Assembly (NCBI GenBank): GCA_017527205.1
Contig: JAFXQK010000064.1
Location: 62,001 to 126,000 of the forward strand
DNA: 64,000 nucleotides
DNA from: Lachnospiraceae bacterium
GTDB lineage: Bacteria > Bacillota > Clostridia > Lachnospirales > Lachnospiraceae
Direction of reading: 5' to 3'
This document shows, one piece after another, positions 36,139 to 44,643 of the stretch. The translations under genes were made by a program, and so were the position numbers. Under the pieces are notes generated by a model, which searched no databases, was not told where the DNA came from, and saw nothing but the letters and a program-made list of their open reading frames with translations. Each line of letters starts with the position of its first letter. Within the stretch, counting starts at the first letter, position 1.

Positions 36139-36744
36139 TCAATCCTTAAAATAGCCCTTTCGTTCTATTTCCTGGGCCATCTTTTCAGGAAGCAAATCCG
36201 TCATGTTTTCCCCGCGCTTAATTCTTTCTCGTATCTTAGTAGATGAAATATCCATCTCCTGAAACTCCAACAAATGAATTTTCGCCTGAAAACGCTCTGA
36301 TAAATCCTTTGCCTTCTTACGCATTTCCGAACGGCTTTTTCCATCTCGCCTTGCAACTAATAAATGGCAAAGCTGAAAGATTTCTTCTGCATGATACCAA
36401 AATTCCATACTAAACAGACAGTCTGCACCAATAATATAAAAGAACTTATGTTGAGGATACAGCTCGTGCAGCTCCCTTAGCGTGTCAACCGTGTAGGTAT
36501 TTCCTGGGCGCTTTATCTCTATGTCCAAGGCAGACATTTTGGGATGATCCTGGATTGCCAGCTTTAGCAATCTCAGCCGTTCCTCACCAGCAAGGATCTT
36601 TTGCCCAGACTTTAGGTATGATATACCTGTTGGAATAAACCATACCTGCGAAACCAGCCTTTTATCGAGACAATATTGCCCAAGAAGCAAGTGTCCGTTA
36701 TGAAAGGGATGAAACGTACCGCCTAGAATGCCAATGTTTGCCAT
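36139..36744 (-). CDS. nadD: Nicotinate-nucleotide adenylyltransferase
   Basis: 201 residues. Adds AMP to nicotinate mononucleotide in NAD synthesis. Nucleotidyltransferase motifs: GGTFHPFHNGHLLLG (8-22, HxGH) and DISSTKIRERIKRG near 172. The IIGADCLFSMEFWY segment near 103 matches the family. ATG 36744 follows GGAGGGTATCC, 20 bp after yhbY. Confidence 0.95.
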   Translation of the reverse strand: MANIGILGGTFHPFHNGHLLLGQYCLDKRLVSQVWFIPTGISYLKSGQKILAGEERLRLLKLAIQDHPKMSALDIEIKRPGNTYTVDTLRELHELYPQHKFFYIIGADCLFSMEFWYHAEEIFQLCHLLVARRDGKSRSEMRKKAKDLSERFQAKIHLLEFQEMDISSTKIRERIKRGENMTDLLPEKMAQEIERKGYFKD

Positions 36745-36764
36745 GGATACCCTCCTGACGATCT

Positions 36765-37055
36765 TTATTTTGGAAGTTCAATCTTCGGATTTTCCTTAAA
36801 AGGTTTATATAGGACAAAGCGCTTTCCAATCACCTGAACTAATTCAGAATGGGTTCTGTCCGCAATATATTCCGCAATTTCCCGGGGATCATCCATACAA
36901 TTCTTTAATACGGAAACCTTAATTAATTCATTATTATTAAAGCTTTCCCGGATAGCCTCCGTAATTTCAGGGGTAAGACTTGCCTTTCCCACCTGAAACG
37001 TCGGATTCAGATTGCTTGCCAAACTTTTCAAATATGCTCTCTGCTTACTTGTCAC
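36765..37055 (-). CDS. yhbY: YhbY/CRM-domain RNA-binding protein
   Basis: 96 residues. A single CRM domain with TSKQRAYLKSLASNLNPTFQVGK at the start and the GxxG-type loop near VIGKRFVLYK. These proteins bind pre-50S ribosomal particles. I take GTG 37055 as start because GGAGG lies seven bases before it; an ATG 30 bp upstream has no such site. Confidence 0.9.
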   Translation of the reverse strand: MTSKQRAYLKSLASNLNPTFQVGKASLTPEITEAIRESFNNNELIKVSVLKNCMDDPREIAEYIADRTHSELVQVIGKRFVLYKPFKENPKIELPK

Positions 37056-37163
37056 AACGATTCCTCCATTTATTTTCTTCGTCAATCCGTGACCTTTTTC
37101 TGCCTAATCGGCATGTCCGCCGTTTCGCTCCGGATCACGGAATTACTTATGAAACCACGTGAT

Positions 37164-38456
37164 TTATTTATAATAATCAAACTTCAGTCCATAGAGTCTT
37201 ACGGTATCACCGTCTTCAATTCCAAGCTTTTCCAATTCCTCTAAGATACCATTGTCCTTGAGGAAATTCTGGAAGAACTGAAATCCCTTTTCACTCTCCA
37301 AATTCGTATATCCCAACATCTTTTCAATGCGAGGACCCTCAACAATATATTCCTCTTCTTTTTCATCATAGGACACTGTATAAGGCTCATTCTTGAGCTC
37401 TGAAAGCCTCTCAGGGAAATATTCCCGCTCAAATACCGTTGTTTCTTCTCCGATGGATTGAAGCATCTCATTCACTTCATATAAGAGCTCTTTCAGACCT
37501 TCTCCGCTGACTGCAGAAATCGGATATACCTTGATTCCCTTAGGCTCAAATTCATCGCGAATCGTCTTTAAGGCCGTTTCACGGTCCTCACCAAAAATAG
37601 CATCCATTTTATTTGCCGCAATCACCTGGGGTCTGGATGCAATTTCAGGATTATATGCCTCCAGCTCCTTATTGATTGCATAGATGTCCGCTATCGGATC
37701 ACGCCCCTCCGTGCCTGCCGCGTCAACAACGTGAATAATCACCTTGGTACGCTCAATGTGTCGCAAGAACTCATGTCCTAATCCAACGCCCTCTGACGCT
37801 CCTTCAATTAAGCCAGGAATGTCAGCAATGACAAATCCGCCCGTACCTTCCAAATCAACTACGCCAAGATTTGGATTTAAGGTCGTAAAATGATAATTGG
37901 CAATCTTAGGCTTTGCATTTGTCACGCGGGAAAGAAGCGTTGACTTTCCAACATTTGGAAATCCCACCAAACCAACGTCAGCAATAACTTTCAGCTCGAG
38001 AGACAATTCCAATTCCTGTGCAGGCTGGCCAGGCTGTGCATATTTCGGAGCCTGCATGGTCGGCGTTGCATAATGCTGATTGCCATTTCCACCGCGCCCG
38101 CCTTTCAAAAGTATCACGCGCTGATTCTCACCAGACATGTCAACGATGACTTGATCGCTGCCAGCTTCCTTAATGACGGTTCCTTCGGGAACCTTAATGA
38201 CAATGTCCTCGCCATCTTTTCCGCGGCAATTTTTCTTACCGCCTTCTTCACCGTCGCCAGCCTTGTATTTTCTAACATGGCGAAAATCAATTAAGGTATT
38301 AAGCCCCTTATCCACTTGGATGATAACGTCACCGCCTGTTCCGCCATCGCCTCCGTCCGGACCGCCATCTGGCACAAATTTCTCCCTGCGAAATGACACG
38401 TGACCATCTCCGCCCTTACCACTGCGAACAAAAATTCTTGCTCTGTCAACAAACAT
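37164..38456 (-). CDS. obgE: GTPase Obg/CgtA
   Basis: 430 residues in three parts: a Gly-rich Obg fold (1-158, FVRSGKGGDGHVSFRREKF), a GTPase domain (about 159-330) with GFPNVGKSTLLSRVT, the switch motif DIPGLIEGA and NKMD, and a C-terminal OCT domain (about 350-430). It acts in 50S assembly and stress control. A terminator lies between rpmA and this gene, so its transcription may be partly separate from the L21-L27 operon. Confidence 0.96.
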   Translation of the reverse strand: MFVDRARIFVRSGKGGDGHVSFRREKFVPDGGPDGGDGGTGGDVIIQVDKGLNTLIDFRHVRKYKAGDGEEGGKKNCRGKDGEDIVIKVPEGTVIKEAGSDQVIVDMSGENQRVILLKGGRGGNGNQHYATPTMQAPKYAQPGQPAQELELSLELKVIADVGLVGFPNVGKSTLLSRVTNAKPKIANYHFTTLNPNLGVVDLEGTGGFVIADIPGLIEGASEGVGLGHEFLRHIERTKVIIHVVDAAGTEGRDPIADIYAINKELEAYNPEIASRPQVIAANKMDAIFGEDRETALKTIRDEFEPKGIKVYPISAVSGEGLKELLYEVNEMLQSIGEETTVFEREYFPERLSELKNEPYTVSYDEKEEEYIVEGPRIEKMLGYTNLESEKGFQFFQNFLKDNGILEELEKLGIEDGDTVRLYGLKFDYYK

Positions 38457-38503
38457 GGAGTATCGCTCCCTTCTTACGCTTGGTTTCCTTCCTCGCTACA
38501 TGT

Positions 38504-38536
38504 AAAAAGGGCTTCAAACGATGAGGTTTGAAGCCC
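38504..38536 (-). terminator. Rho-independent terminator between rpmA and obgE
   Basis: Read on the minus strand, GGGCTTCAAAC pairs with GTTTGAAGCCC through a six-base loop and is followed by TTTTT (complement of 38504-38508). An 11-bp perfect stem. Confidence 0.88.
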
Positions 38537-38547
38537 GGAAAATCTAA

Positions 38548-38835
38548 TTACTGCTCCTCCTTGGGATAAACGGAAGCCTGCTTCTTATCGCGGCCCTTTC
38601 TCTCAAAACGAAGAACTCCGTCTACCAAAGCATACAGGGTATCGTCGCCGCCAATCCCTACGTTGATGCCAGGATGGATCTTCGTTCCACGCTGCTTATA
38701 GAGAATGTTGCCAGCCTTCACGAACTGTCCGTCTGCTCTCTTCGCACCTAATCTCTTGGACTCAGAATCTCTACCGTTCTTGGTAGAGCCCACGCCCTTT
38801 TTATGAGCGAATAATTGAAGGTTTATTCTCAACAT
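38548..38835 (-). CDS. rpmA: Ribosomal protein bL27 with cleavable N-terminus
   Basis: 95 residues. It starts [21 protein letters not shown]: the first ten residues match the Firmicute extension removed by the Prp protease after LFA, exposing the peptidyl-transferase-centre tail. ATG 38835 follows GAGGAGGTG. The prp gene ends five bases upstream, so protease and substrate are co-expressed. Confidence 0.97.
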   Translation of the reverse strand: MLRINLQLFAHKKGVGSTKNGRDSESKRLGAKRADGQFVKAGNILYKQRGTKIHPGINVGIGGDDTLYALVDGVLRFERKGRDKKQASVYPKEEQ

Positions 38836-38839
38836 GGTT

Positions 38840-39172
38840 TTACACCTCCTCAAACTTAATTTGTAAATACTTCTTTCCGTATTCTTCTGCGAGGGATTCC
38901 AAGGAAAATACCATGGCATCCATTAAAAATACGGATTTTTCCTGCAGGTTTGACTGAAAATCACATTTCAGAAATCCCGTATCCTCATTTGCTTCATATT
39001 GAAGCATTTCGCCACCTAGCTGCTCCAATGCATTGATCGTGCAGATCGTCAGCGTTGAAATTGATGCACACAGAATGTCTTTTTCATGCTTCTTCGCATA
39101 TCCTGCATGTCCCATACAGTAAAAACCCTGATAGGAACCACTTTTTGTTTTTTGAATCACGATCGTTGTCAT
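38840..39172 (-). CDS. prp: Ribosomal-processing cysteine protease Prp
   Basis: 110 residues. The catalytic pair is His22 in GHAGYA and Cys34 in ILCASIS, the YsxB/Prp signature. It trims the N-terminus of L27. It lies between rplU and rpmA, the usual order. The ATG is just one base before the rplU stop region, implying coupled translation. Confidence 0.95.
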   Translation of the reverse strand: MTTIVIQKTKSGSYQGFYCMGHAGYAKKHEKDILCASISTLTICTINALEQLGGEMLQYEANEDTGFLKCDFQSNLQEKSVFLMDAMVFSLESLAEEYGKKYLQIKFEEV

Positions 39173-39173
39173 A

Positions 39174-39479
39174 TTACAGATTGATCTTGTCGATCTTTAC
39201 CTGAGTAAAGTACTGTCTGTGACCATTCTTCTTATGATATCCGGTTTTTCTCTTGTACTTGTATACAATAACCTTGCGATATCTTCCCTGCTCAACAACA
39301 GTTGCGGAAACACTAGCGTTTGCTACGTCTGCGCCAACCTTCAGGGTATCATCACTAACAGCGATTACCTGGTCAAAAGTTACAGTATTGCCAGCTTCTG
39401 CATCGATCTTCTCAACCTTGATCACGTCGCCCTCAGAAACCTTGTACTGCTTTCCACCCGTTGCAATGATTGCGTACAT
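39174..39479 (-). CDS. rplU: Ribosomal protein bL21
   Basis: 101 residues. Starts YAIIATGGKQYKVSEGDVIKVEK and ends with KRKTGYHKKNGHRQYFTQVKI, diagnostic of L21. ATG follows AAGGAGGTGCC. It opens the rplU-prp-rpmA operon and is preceded by its own promoter and structured leader. Confidence 0.97.
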   Translation of the reverse strand: MYAIIATGGKQYKVSEGDVIKVEKIDAEAGNTVTFDQVIAVSDDTLKVGADVANASVSATVVEQGRYRKVIVYKYKRKTGYHKKNGHRQYFTQVKIDKINL

Positions 39480-39594
39480 AAATAAGGCACCTCCTTACGC
39501 TAAAACTCGCTAACTTTGGTGGCGCAAATGCGCACTTATACCTAGTTATGCGGCATACTGTAGTATCATAGCATACGGGTGCCTTAAATGTCAA
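39480..39594 (-). promoter_or_regulatory. rplU promoter and structured 5' leader (L21-leader-like)
   Basis: On the minus strand TTGACA (complement of 39589-39594), 18 bp, TATGAT (complement of 39565-39570) form a strong promoter. The roughly 80-nt leader has a hairpin GTGCGCA/TGCGCCAC with one bulge and a repeated TTAGCG segment before the ribosome site. L21 leaders are known autoregulatory elements in Firmicutes; assignment here is by position and structure only. Confidence 0.6.
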
Positions 39595-39615
39595 TATGAA
39601 TCTTTAAATTTCTTT

Positions 39616-40245
39616 TTATTCCTGATTTCTTTTTTCAAAATCTTCAATATACTGAACGATCAGCTTTACCGTCCCATCCACTCCAAGGATACTGCTGTTG
39701 ATGCATAGATCATAGCTGTCGGCGCGTCCCCATTTTTTCGAGGAATAATAATTGTAATAGCTTTGGCGTTGCTTATCCTTCTTCGTGATCATGTCCTGCG
39801 CCTTATATTCGCTCAGCTTATATTTTTCCATGACACGCTTTGTTCGGGTTTCCTCATCCGCAAAGATAAACAAGTGAATGCAGTTTTCGTAATCCGCAAG
39901 CGCATAATCCGCGCAACGACCAACAATGACACAGGGACCTTCATCCGCAATCTTCTTGATTGTATCAAACTGTGCAAGGAATACCTTGTGACTGATTGGC
40001 ATGTCGACAAACGATGATGCGTTGTACCCAAAGGAATAGGTATCCATTACTAAGTTGTAGAGGAAGGAATTCGTCGGACGCTCGTCATGATTTTCGATCA
40101 TTTCCTCACAAAATCCGCTTTCCTTCGCAGCCCTTGTCAAAAGCTCCTTGTCATAACACTTAATCCCAAAATATGCAGCAACCTTTTCACCAATTTCTCT
40201 GCCGGCAGAACCAAACTGTCTTCCTATCGTAATAATTGTATTCAT
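39616..40245 (-). CDS. Cytidylate kinase-like family protein
   Basis: 209 residues. The opening TIITIGRQFGSAGREIGEKVAAYFG has the P-loop-like Ser/Gly run of the cytidylate kinase-like group (PF13189-type), and CVIVGRCADYAL near 108 and a Lys/Arg lid (DEETRTKRVMEKY) follow. Members are common in Clostridia and their substrate is mostly unknown. ATG 40245 follows GGCAGGTGG; longer frames run into the promoter. Confidence 0.82.
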   Translation of the reverse strand: MNTIITIGRQFGSAGREIGEKVAAYFGIKCYDKELLTRAAKESGFCEEMIENHDERPTNSFLYNLVMDTYSFGYNASSFVDMPISHKVFLAQFDTIKKIADEGPCVIVGRCADYALADYENCIHLFIFADEETRTKRVMEKYKLSEYKAQDMITKKDKQRQSYYNYYSSKKWGRADSYDLCINSSILGVDGTVKLIVQYIEDFEKRNQE

Positions 40246-40314
40246 AGAACGCCACCTGCCTTCCCCAAGATTATAGACCCCAATGAAATACACTATTGAT
40301 TGAATCTTTCTATA

Positions 40315-40343
40315 ATTATATAAAATATTGCACAAATTAACAA
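40315..40343 (-). promoter_or_regulatory. Promoter of the cytidylate kinase-like gene
   Basis: On the minus strand TTGTTA (complement of 40338-40343), 17 bp, TATAAT (complement of 40315-40320), in a very A/T-rich 150-bp gap after rluD. The gap also holds a small hairpin CTTGAT-ATCAAG near 40382-40396. Confidence 0.65.
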
Positions 40344-40395
40344 GTCTTTTTGCAAATATTTTGGTAATTTTTCATTTTTTCTTGATCGCATCAAG

Positions 40396-41316
40396 TTATT
40401 TATGCAACTCTCGCCTTAGCTTTTCAAGCAATTCCTGAAAATATGGCGGAAGCTCGCTTGTCACCTCAATCCATTCTCCGGTAACCGGATGCTTAAACCC
40501 CAGAACACCGGCATGTAAGATCTGGCCCATCCCTTTATAATCCTGCTTTCCATAAACCAAATCGCCCAAAATGGGATGCCCAATGCTCGCTAAATGAACA
40601 CGGATCTGATGCGTTCTGCCCGTCTCCAGACTGCATTCCAAAAAGGTATATTTTTCAAAGCGTTCCAAGACCTTATAGTGCGTCACGGCCCTTCTGCCAT
40701 TCTCCGTAATGCACATCTTCTTGCGTTCCACGGAGTGTCTTCCGATGGGCTTGTTAATGGTTCCTTCATCCTCTTTGACGTTGCCACAACAGATGCAATA
40801 ATACCTTCTGGTAATGGAATGCACCTGAAATTGCTCCGCTAATCCTTGATGCGCCGTATCATTTTTACATACTACTAAAGAACCGCTCGTATCCTTGTCA
40901 ATGCGATGAACAATGCCTGGCCGCAATACGCCATTGATTCCTGAAAGCTTTCCCTTACAGTAATATGCCAAAGCATTGACAAGTGTGCCTTCTGCGTGAC
41001 CTGCAGCGGGATGCACGACCATTCCCTTTGGCTTATCTATGATGAGCAGATCATCATCCTCATACAAAACCGATAATGGAATGTTTTCAGCCTTTAAGTC
41101 AAGCTCTACGGGATCTTTCAGGGTAAATGCGATGACGTCATCCGTTTTTACCTGATAGCTTGTCTTCTCGGTTTTCCCATTGACCGTCAATTCACCATTT
41201 TTAATCATCTTTTGGATGCTGGAACGGGAAAGCTTTTCGCCCATCAGCTCGCTGACACTCTTATCCAGCCGAACGTCTTCATACTCGACCGGAATCACTA
41301 ATTCAATTCTTTCCAT
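40396..41316 (-). CDS. rluD: 23S rRNA pseudouridine synthase, RluD type
   Basis: 306 residues. An S4 domain (about 14-75) precedes the catalytic domain with GIVHRIDKDTSGSLVV (catalytic Asp) and LETGRTHQIRVHLASIGHPILGD. Its place directly after lspA matches the lspA-ylyB order in Firmicutes, where YlyB is the RluD-like enzyme acting on 23S rRNA helix 69. Confidence 0.92.
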   Translation of the reverse strand: MERIELVIPVEYEDVRLDKSVSELMGEKLSRSSIQKMIKNGELTVNGKTEKTSYQVKTDDVIAFTLKDPVELDLKAENIPLSVLYEDDDLLIIDKPKGMVVHPAAGHAEGTLVNALAYYCKGKLSGINGVLRPGIVHRIDKDTSGSLVVCKNDTAHQGLAEQFQVHSITRRYYCICCGNVKEDEGTINKPIGRHSVERKKMCITENGRRAVTHYKVLERFEKYTFLECSLETGRTHQIRVHLASIGHPILGDLVYGKQDYKGMGQILHAGVLGFKHPVTGEWIEVTSELPPYFQELLEKLRRELHK

Positions 41317-41349
41317 TCCTCTCCACCCAATACCTCTATTTCCTTTTCT

Positions 41350-41895
41350 TTACAAACTCTCTTTTCCGTCTTTCTTACCGCTCCAAAGGAATTGCAGTTC
41401 CTCTTCCTTGTAAACAAAAATCAGGAGAACGGCCATCAAAATCGTTGCAACGACAATATAAACGTCTGCAACGTTAAACACCGGATAATGGATCAAAATA
41501 AAGGAAAAGAAATCTACGACATATCCCAGAACAAATCGATCAATCATATTTCCCATGCCGCCCGCCACAATGCAGGAAGCTACGACATGCATGGGTAAAA
41601 AACGTTTCTTAGCAGGCGTTTTGAGCAGTAAGTACAGCATCAAAGCCATAAACAGGACACCGGTCAGCAGCAGGAAAACTTTTTTGTTTTGGAACAACCC
41701 AAAGGCTGATCCACGATTTTCCAAATAATCAAGCTCAAAGACATTCCGAAAAATGACATAAGCATTCTGTCCCTTCAAACGTAGGATGGCAAGATGCTTT
41801 GTAAATTGGTCAAACCAGATTAACAACGCCGCAAGAAGCGCATCTCCAAGAAGCCACAAGGCTTTCCTTTTCTTTTCATTCTCCATGTCAATCAT
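41350..41895 (-). CDS. lspA: Lipoprotein signal peptidase (signal peptidase II)
   Basis: 181 residues, four membrane helices. Removes signal peptides from prolipoproteins. The two catalytic aspartates lie in GGMGNMIDRF and FNVADVYIV; ENRGSAFGLF is also conserved. I choose ATG 41895, which overlaps the aroB stop by eight bases; ATG 41886 is an alternative. A lipoprotein substrate candidate in this window is the dac product. Confidence 0.95.
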   Translation of the reverse strand: MIDMENEKKRKALWLLGDALLAALLIWFDQFTKHLAILRLKGQNAYVIFRNVFELDYLENRGSAFGLFQNKKVFLLLTGVLFMALMLYLLLKTPAKKRFLPMHVVASCIVAGGMGNMIDRFVLGYVVDFFSFILIHYPVFNVADVYIVVATILMAVLLIFVYKEEELQFLWSGKKDGKESL

Positions 41896-42994
41896 TCGCC
41901 TCTTCATCAAAATAAATTTCCTTGATGGCGGCCAGAATCTCTTCATCCGTTACCGTCGTGTCAATGACGGCTTTTCCAATCTTCTTTAACAAAACAAACT
42001 TAATGTGGTCGCCGTCTTTCTTCTTATCAGACTTCGTTAGCGTAAGGACCTCCTGAGGATCAATCCCTTCTACGGTAATCGGCAGATAAAAGGGTACAAA
42101 CATGTCTCGAATCTCATAGTATTCCTCCATGGAAAGCAGCTCCTTTTTCCATGAAATATATGCCGCGGCAACCGTTCCAAGTGCCACGCACTCGCCATGA
42201 TAGAGTTCGAAATTTTTTGCCTTTTCCACTGCATGTCCGATGGTATGGCCAAGATTTAACAGAGCACGTTCCCCTTGCTCCGTCGGATCCTTCTCCACGA
42301 CAAGCTTTTTTACGACACAGCTCTTCATCAGCATTTCAGAGAGCACGTTTAAATCACGTTCGCAAATCTCATACATGTTTTCGATCAGCCATTCATAAAA
42401 ATCAGAATCCTTAATCAGACCATGCTTCATGATCTCCGCAAAGCCCGCAAAGTATTGACGTTCATCCAAGGTTTTTAGCGTCTCAAAGTTCATATAAACA
42501 AGTCTCGGCATCTTAAAGGCACCAACCATATTCTTATAGCCCTCAAAATCTACGCCTGTTTTTCCGCCAATTGAGCTGTCTGCCTGTGCAAGAAGCGTAG
42601 TTGGAACCTGAATGAAATCAATGCCACGAAGATAGGTAGCCGCAACAAATCCCGTAAGATCTCCTACTACGCCGCCGCCCAAGGCAATCAAAAGGTCCTT
42701 TCTGTCAAAATGCTCTTCAATCAAAAAACGATAGACGTCTCTGACGGTATCGAGATTCTTATGCTCTTCCCCTGCAGGAAAAGCATATTTTACAGCCTTT
42801 TTACACAGTGGCGTAATGGTTTGAAGTACAATGTCACCATAGATTCCGTCTACAGTCGTATCCGTACAGATACATAGCTTACGACCAGACAATTCCATCT
42901 CAGCCAACTCTTCCGCAAGCCCTTCCCAGTTTGTTGCAAAAACAATGTCATAACAGGGTTTACGATTCATCATTACGTTTAATCTTTCTGCCAT
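41888..42994 (-). CDS. aroB: 3-dehydroquinate synthase
   Basis: 368 residues. Second step of the shikimate pathway. NAD-binding GGGVVGDLTGFVAATYLRG near 97-115, TTLLAQADSSIGGKTGVD near 130 and the Zn-binding LNLGHTIGHAVEK are all present. ATG 42994 follows GAGGAGGAAAG; an upstream ATG seven codons earlier has no ribosome site. No other shikimate genes are nearby. Confidence 0.96.
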   Translation of the reverse strand: MAERLNVMMNRKPCYDIVFATNWEGLAEELAEMELSGRKLCICTDTTVDGIYGDIVLQTITPLCKKAVKYAFPAGEEHKNLDTVRDVYRFLIEEHFDRKDLLIALGGGVVGDLTGFVAATYLRGIDFIQVPTTLLAQADSSIGGKTGVDFEGYKNMVGAFKMPRLVYMNFETLKTLDERQYFAGFAEIMKHGLIKDSDFYEWLIENMYEICERDLNVLSEMLMKSCVVKKLVVEKDPTEQGERALLNLGHTIGHAVEKAKNFELYHGECVALGTVAAAYISWKKELLSMEEYYEIRDMFVPFYLPITVEGIDPQEVLTLTKSDKKKDGDHIKFVLLKKIGKAVIDTTVTDEEILAAIKEIYFDEEAND

Positions 42995-43045
42995 GCTTTC
43001 CTCCTCTATATTCATAGTCGCTTGGTTTCGTTCCCTTTAAACTCA

Positions 43046-43080
43046 CAAAAGCTTCCCGCGTAATTGGCGGGAAGCTTTTG
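43046..43080. terminator. Terminator after sepF
   Basis: A perfect 14-bp stem, CAAAAGCTTCCCGC with GCGGGAAGCTTTTG, loop of seven bases. The A/T ends give a T tract on each strand. It lies between the sepF stop and aroB. Confidence 0.85.
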
Positions 43081-43107
43081 GTTATGTTCCTATGGTTTGT
43101 CCCACGC

Positions 43108-43656
43108 TTACAGAACGGTATTAAAGGAAGAATCAAATCCTCCTAAAAAGTTCTGAAAATCTCCCGAGATGTCTACGCTTGCAGGCGTGATAATGAAAAT
43201 ATACATGGAAATCTTCTGAAGATTACCATCAATTGCATAGCAGGAACCAGAGGTGAAATCCAAAATTCTCTGTGCAATGTCAACGTCAAGACCTTCCAAG
43301 TTCATAACGATCGTGCGATTCTTTAACAGGGTCTCCGTGATCTCTCTCGCATCATCAAAGTTCTGAGGCTTAATTACGCATACCTCCATGCCACCCGCAT
43401 TACCCTTCTTCATGCTGGAACGCATCGGCGTTACCTTGCTCTGCGCTGGCATCGGACGAGAAACAGGCCTTCTCTGTACGGGAGGCGCATCCTCCTCATA
43501 ATCATCATCTGCAACGGGTGCAGCCTTGGAAACAAAGGGCTTCTTCGGTGCGGGTGCTTCCTCTTGATCATCCTCATCTAAAAAGTCATTGTCATAATAC
43601 TCGTCCTCATTATCGTTCAATTTCATGTAATTTAAGAACTTATCCATTACTCCCAT
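43108..43656 (-). CDS. sepF: Cell division protein SepF
   Basis: 182 residues. An amphipathic N-terminal membrane-binding helix (VMDKFLNYMKL), an acidic/Pro-rich linker (about 15-85) and the C-terminal SepF core (VCVIKPQNFDDAREITETLL, then VMNLEGLDVDIAQRILDFTSG). SepF tethers FtsZ to the membrane. ATG 43656 follows AAAGGAG. It is downstream of yggS, the usual order. Confidence 0.95.
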   Translation of the reverse strand: MGVMDKFLNYMKLNDNEDEYYDNDFLDEDDQEEAPAPKKPFVSKAAPVADDDYEEDAPPVQRRPVSRPMPAQSKVTPMRSSMKKGNAGGMEVCVIKPQNFDDAREITETLLKNRTIVMNLEGLDVDIAQRILDFTSGSCYAIDGNLQKISMYIFIITPASVDISGDFQNFLGGFDSSFNTVL

Positions 43657-43695
43657 GACTATTTCTCCTTTACCTGGTTCACCTAACAAGTCCTG

Positions 43696-44388
43696 TTAGA
43701 TTTGATAATTACGCTCCCCGAAAATACCAGTTCCAACTCTGACGTAAGTAGCACCTTCTTCCACTGCCACCTCATAATCTCCAGTCATCCCCATGGAAAG
43801 CACATTCATAGTAACATTATCAATGTTTTTCCTCGAGATGTCAACAGCCAATTGTCTAAGTTTTGCAAAAATTTCTCGATTTTCTTCCGAATCGGTTACA
43901 TAAGGCGCAATTGTCATCAGTCCCTCCAAGGAAATGCCCGGAAGCTTCGAGATTTGCTCCGCCAGGGTCGGTGCTTCCTTAGGAGAAATGCCAAACTTAC
44001 TTTCTTCTCCAGCGACATTGACTTCCATCAGAATCTTCACCCGTACGCCCTGCTTTACAGCCTCATGACTTATTTCCTCGGCAAGTCGAAGCGAATCCAC
44101 CCCGTGAATCATATAGACCTTCCCGACAATATACTTCACCTTATTCCTTTGTAAATGACCAATCATGTGCCAACGAACGTCACCTGGCATGTTCGGCATC
44201 TTATCTACGAGCTCCTGCACCTTGTTTTCGCCAAAGTCCCGTGCTCCGGCCGCGTAAGCTTCCTTCAAATCCTCCAACGGCTTCGTTTTACTTACGGCGA
44301 TCAGCGTTACCGTATTCTCCGCCCTGCCAGCCCTCTGACAAGCCGCACTGATTTTGTTCCTTACCTTTACCATGTTTTCAGAAATCAT
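43696..44388 (-). CDS. YggS family PLP homeostasis protein
   Basis: 230 residues, a single alanine-racemase-like TIM barrel. The PLP Lys is in LIAVSKTKP near 32, with FGENKVQEL, WHMIGHLQRNKVK, and the closing MGMTGDYEVAVEEGATYVRVGTGIFG. It binds pyridoxal phosphate and affects its balance, without known catalysis. ATG 44388 is chosen; the longer frame runs into repeat element B. Confidence 0.94.
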   Translation of the reverse strand: MISENMVKVRNKISAACQRAGRAENTVTLIAVSKTKPLEDLKEAYAAGARDFGENKVQELVDKMPNMPGDVRWHMIGHLQRNKVKYIVGKVYMIHGVDSLRLAEEISHEAVKQGVRVKILMEVNVAGEESKFGISPKEAPTLAEQISKLPGISLEGLMTIAPYVTDSEENREIFAKLRQLAVDISRKNIDNVTMNVLSMGMTGDYEVAVEEGATYVRVGTGIFGERNYQI

Positions 44389-44448
44389 ATCAACATACCT
44401 ACTAAATGAAATAATTTTTATATATAATATACTACAATAAATAAATGA

Positions 44449-44628
44449 CTCGAGGGGGATACGCATATCATCTCTTACAGACCCGTGTGCCAGGCGTCGG
44501 TACTTAGTTGGCGTATGCTGTCGAATACATTACTCTGTAATGTATTCGATCAGCGACAACTTAGTACCGATACGCTGCACCCGGAGCGCGAGCGTGTCTG
44601 TAAAAGATGATATGCGTTAACCCCCGAG
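44449..44628. repeat. Large palindromic intergenic element B (CTCGGGG family)
   Basis: A 180-bp imperfect palindrome fills most of the gap between the HlyD-like gene and yggS. Outer arms begin CTCGAGGGGG (44449) and end CCCCCGAG (44628), extending about 33 bp inward with few mismatches. Inner arms GGTACTTAGTTG (44499-44510) and CAACTTAGTACC (44557-44568) and a centre TCGAATACATTAC-TCT-GTAATGTATTCGA (44521-44549) are nested. TTTTT follows on the plus strand, that is, antisense to the genes. Confidence 0.85.
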
Positions 44629-44643
44629 TTTTTGTATATCATT

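Noticed and set aside
37084..37140. TCCGTGA...TCACGGA pair between obgE and yhbY as a terminator
   Set aside because: The seven-base arms are more than 40 bases apart with no stable inner stem and no T tract.
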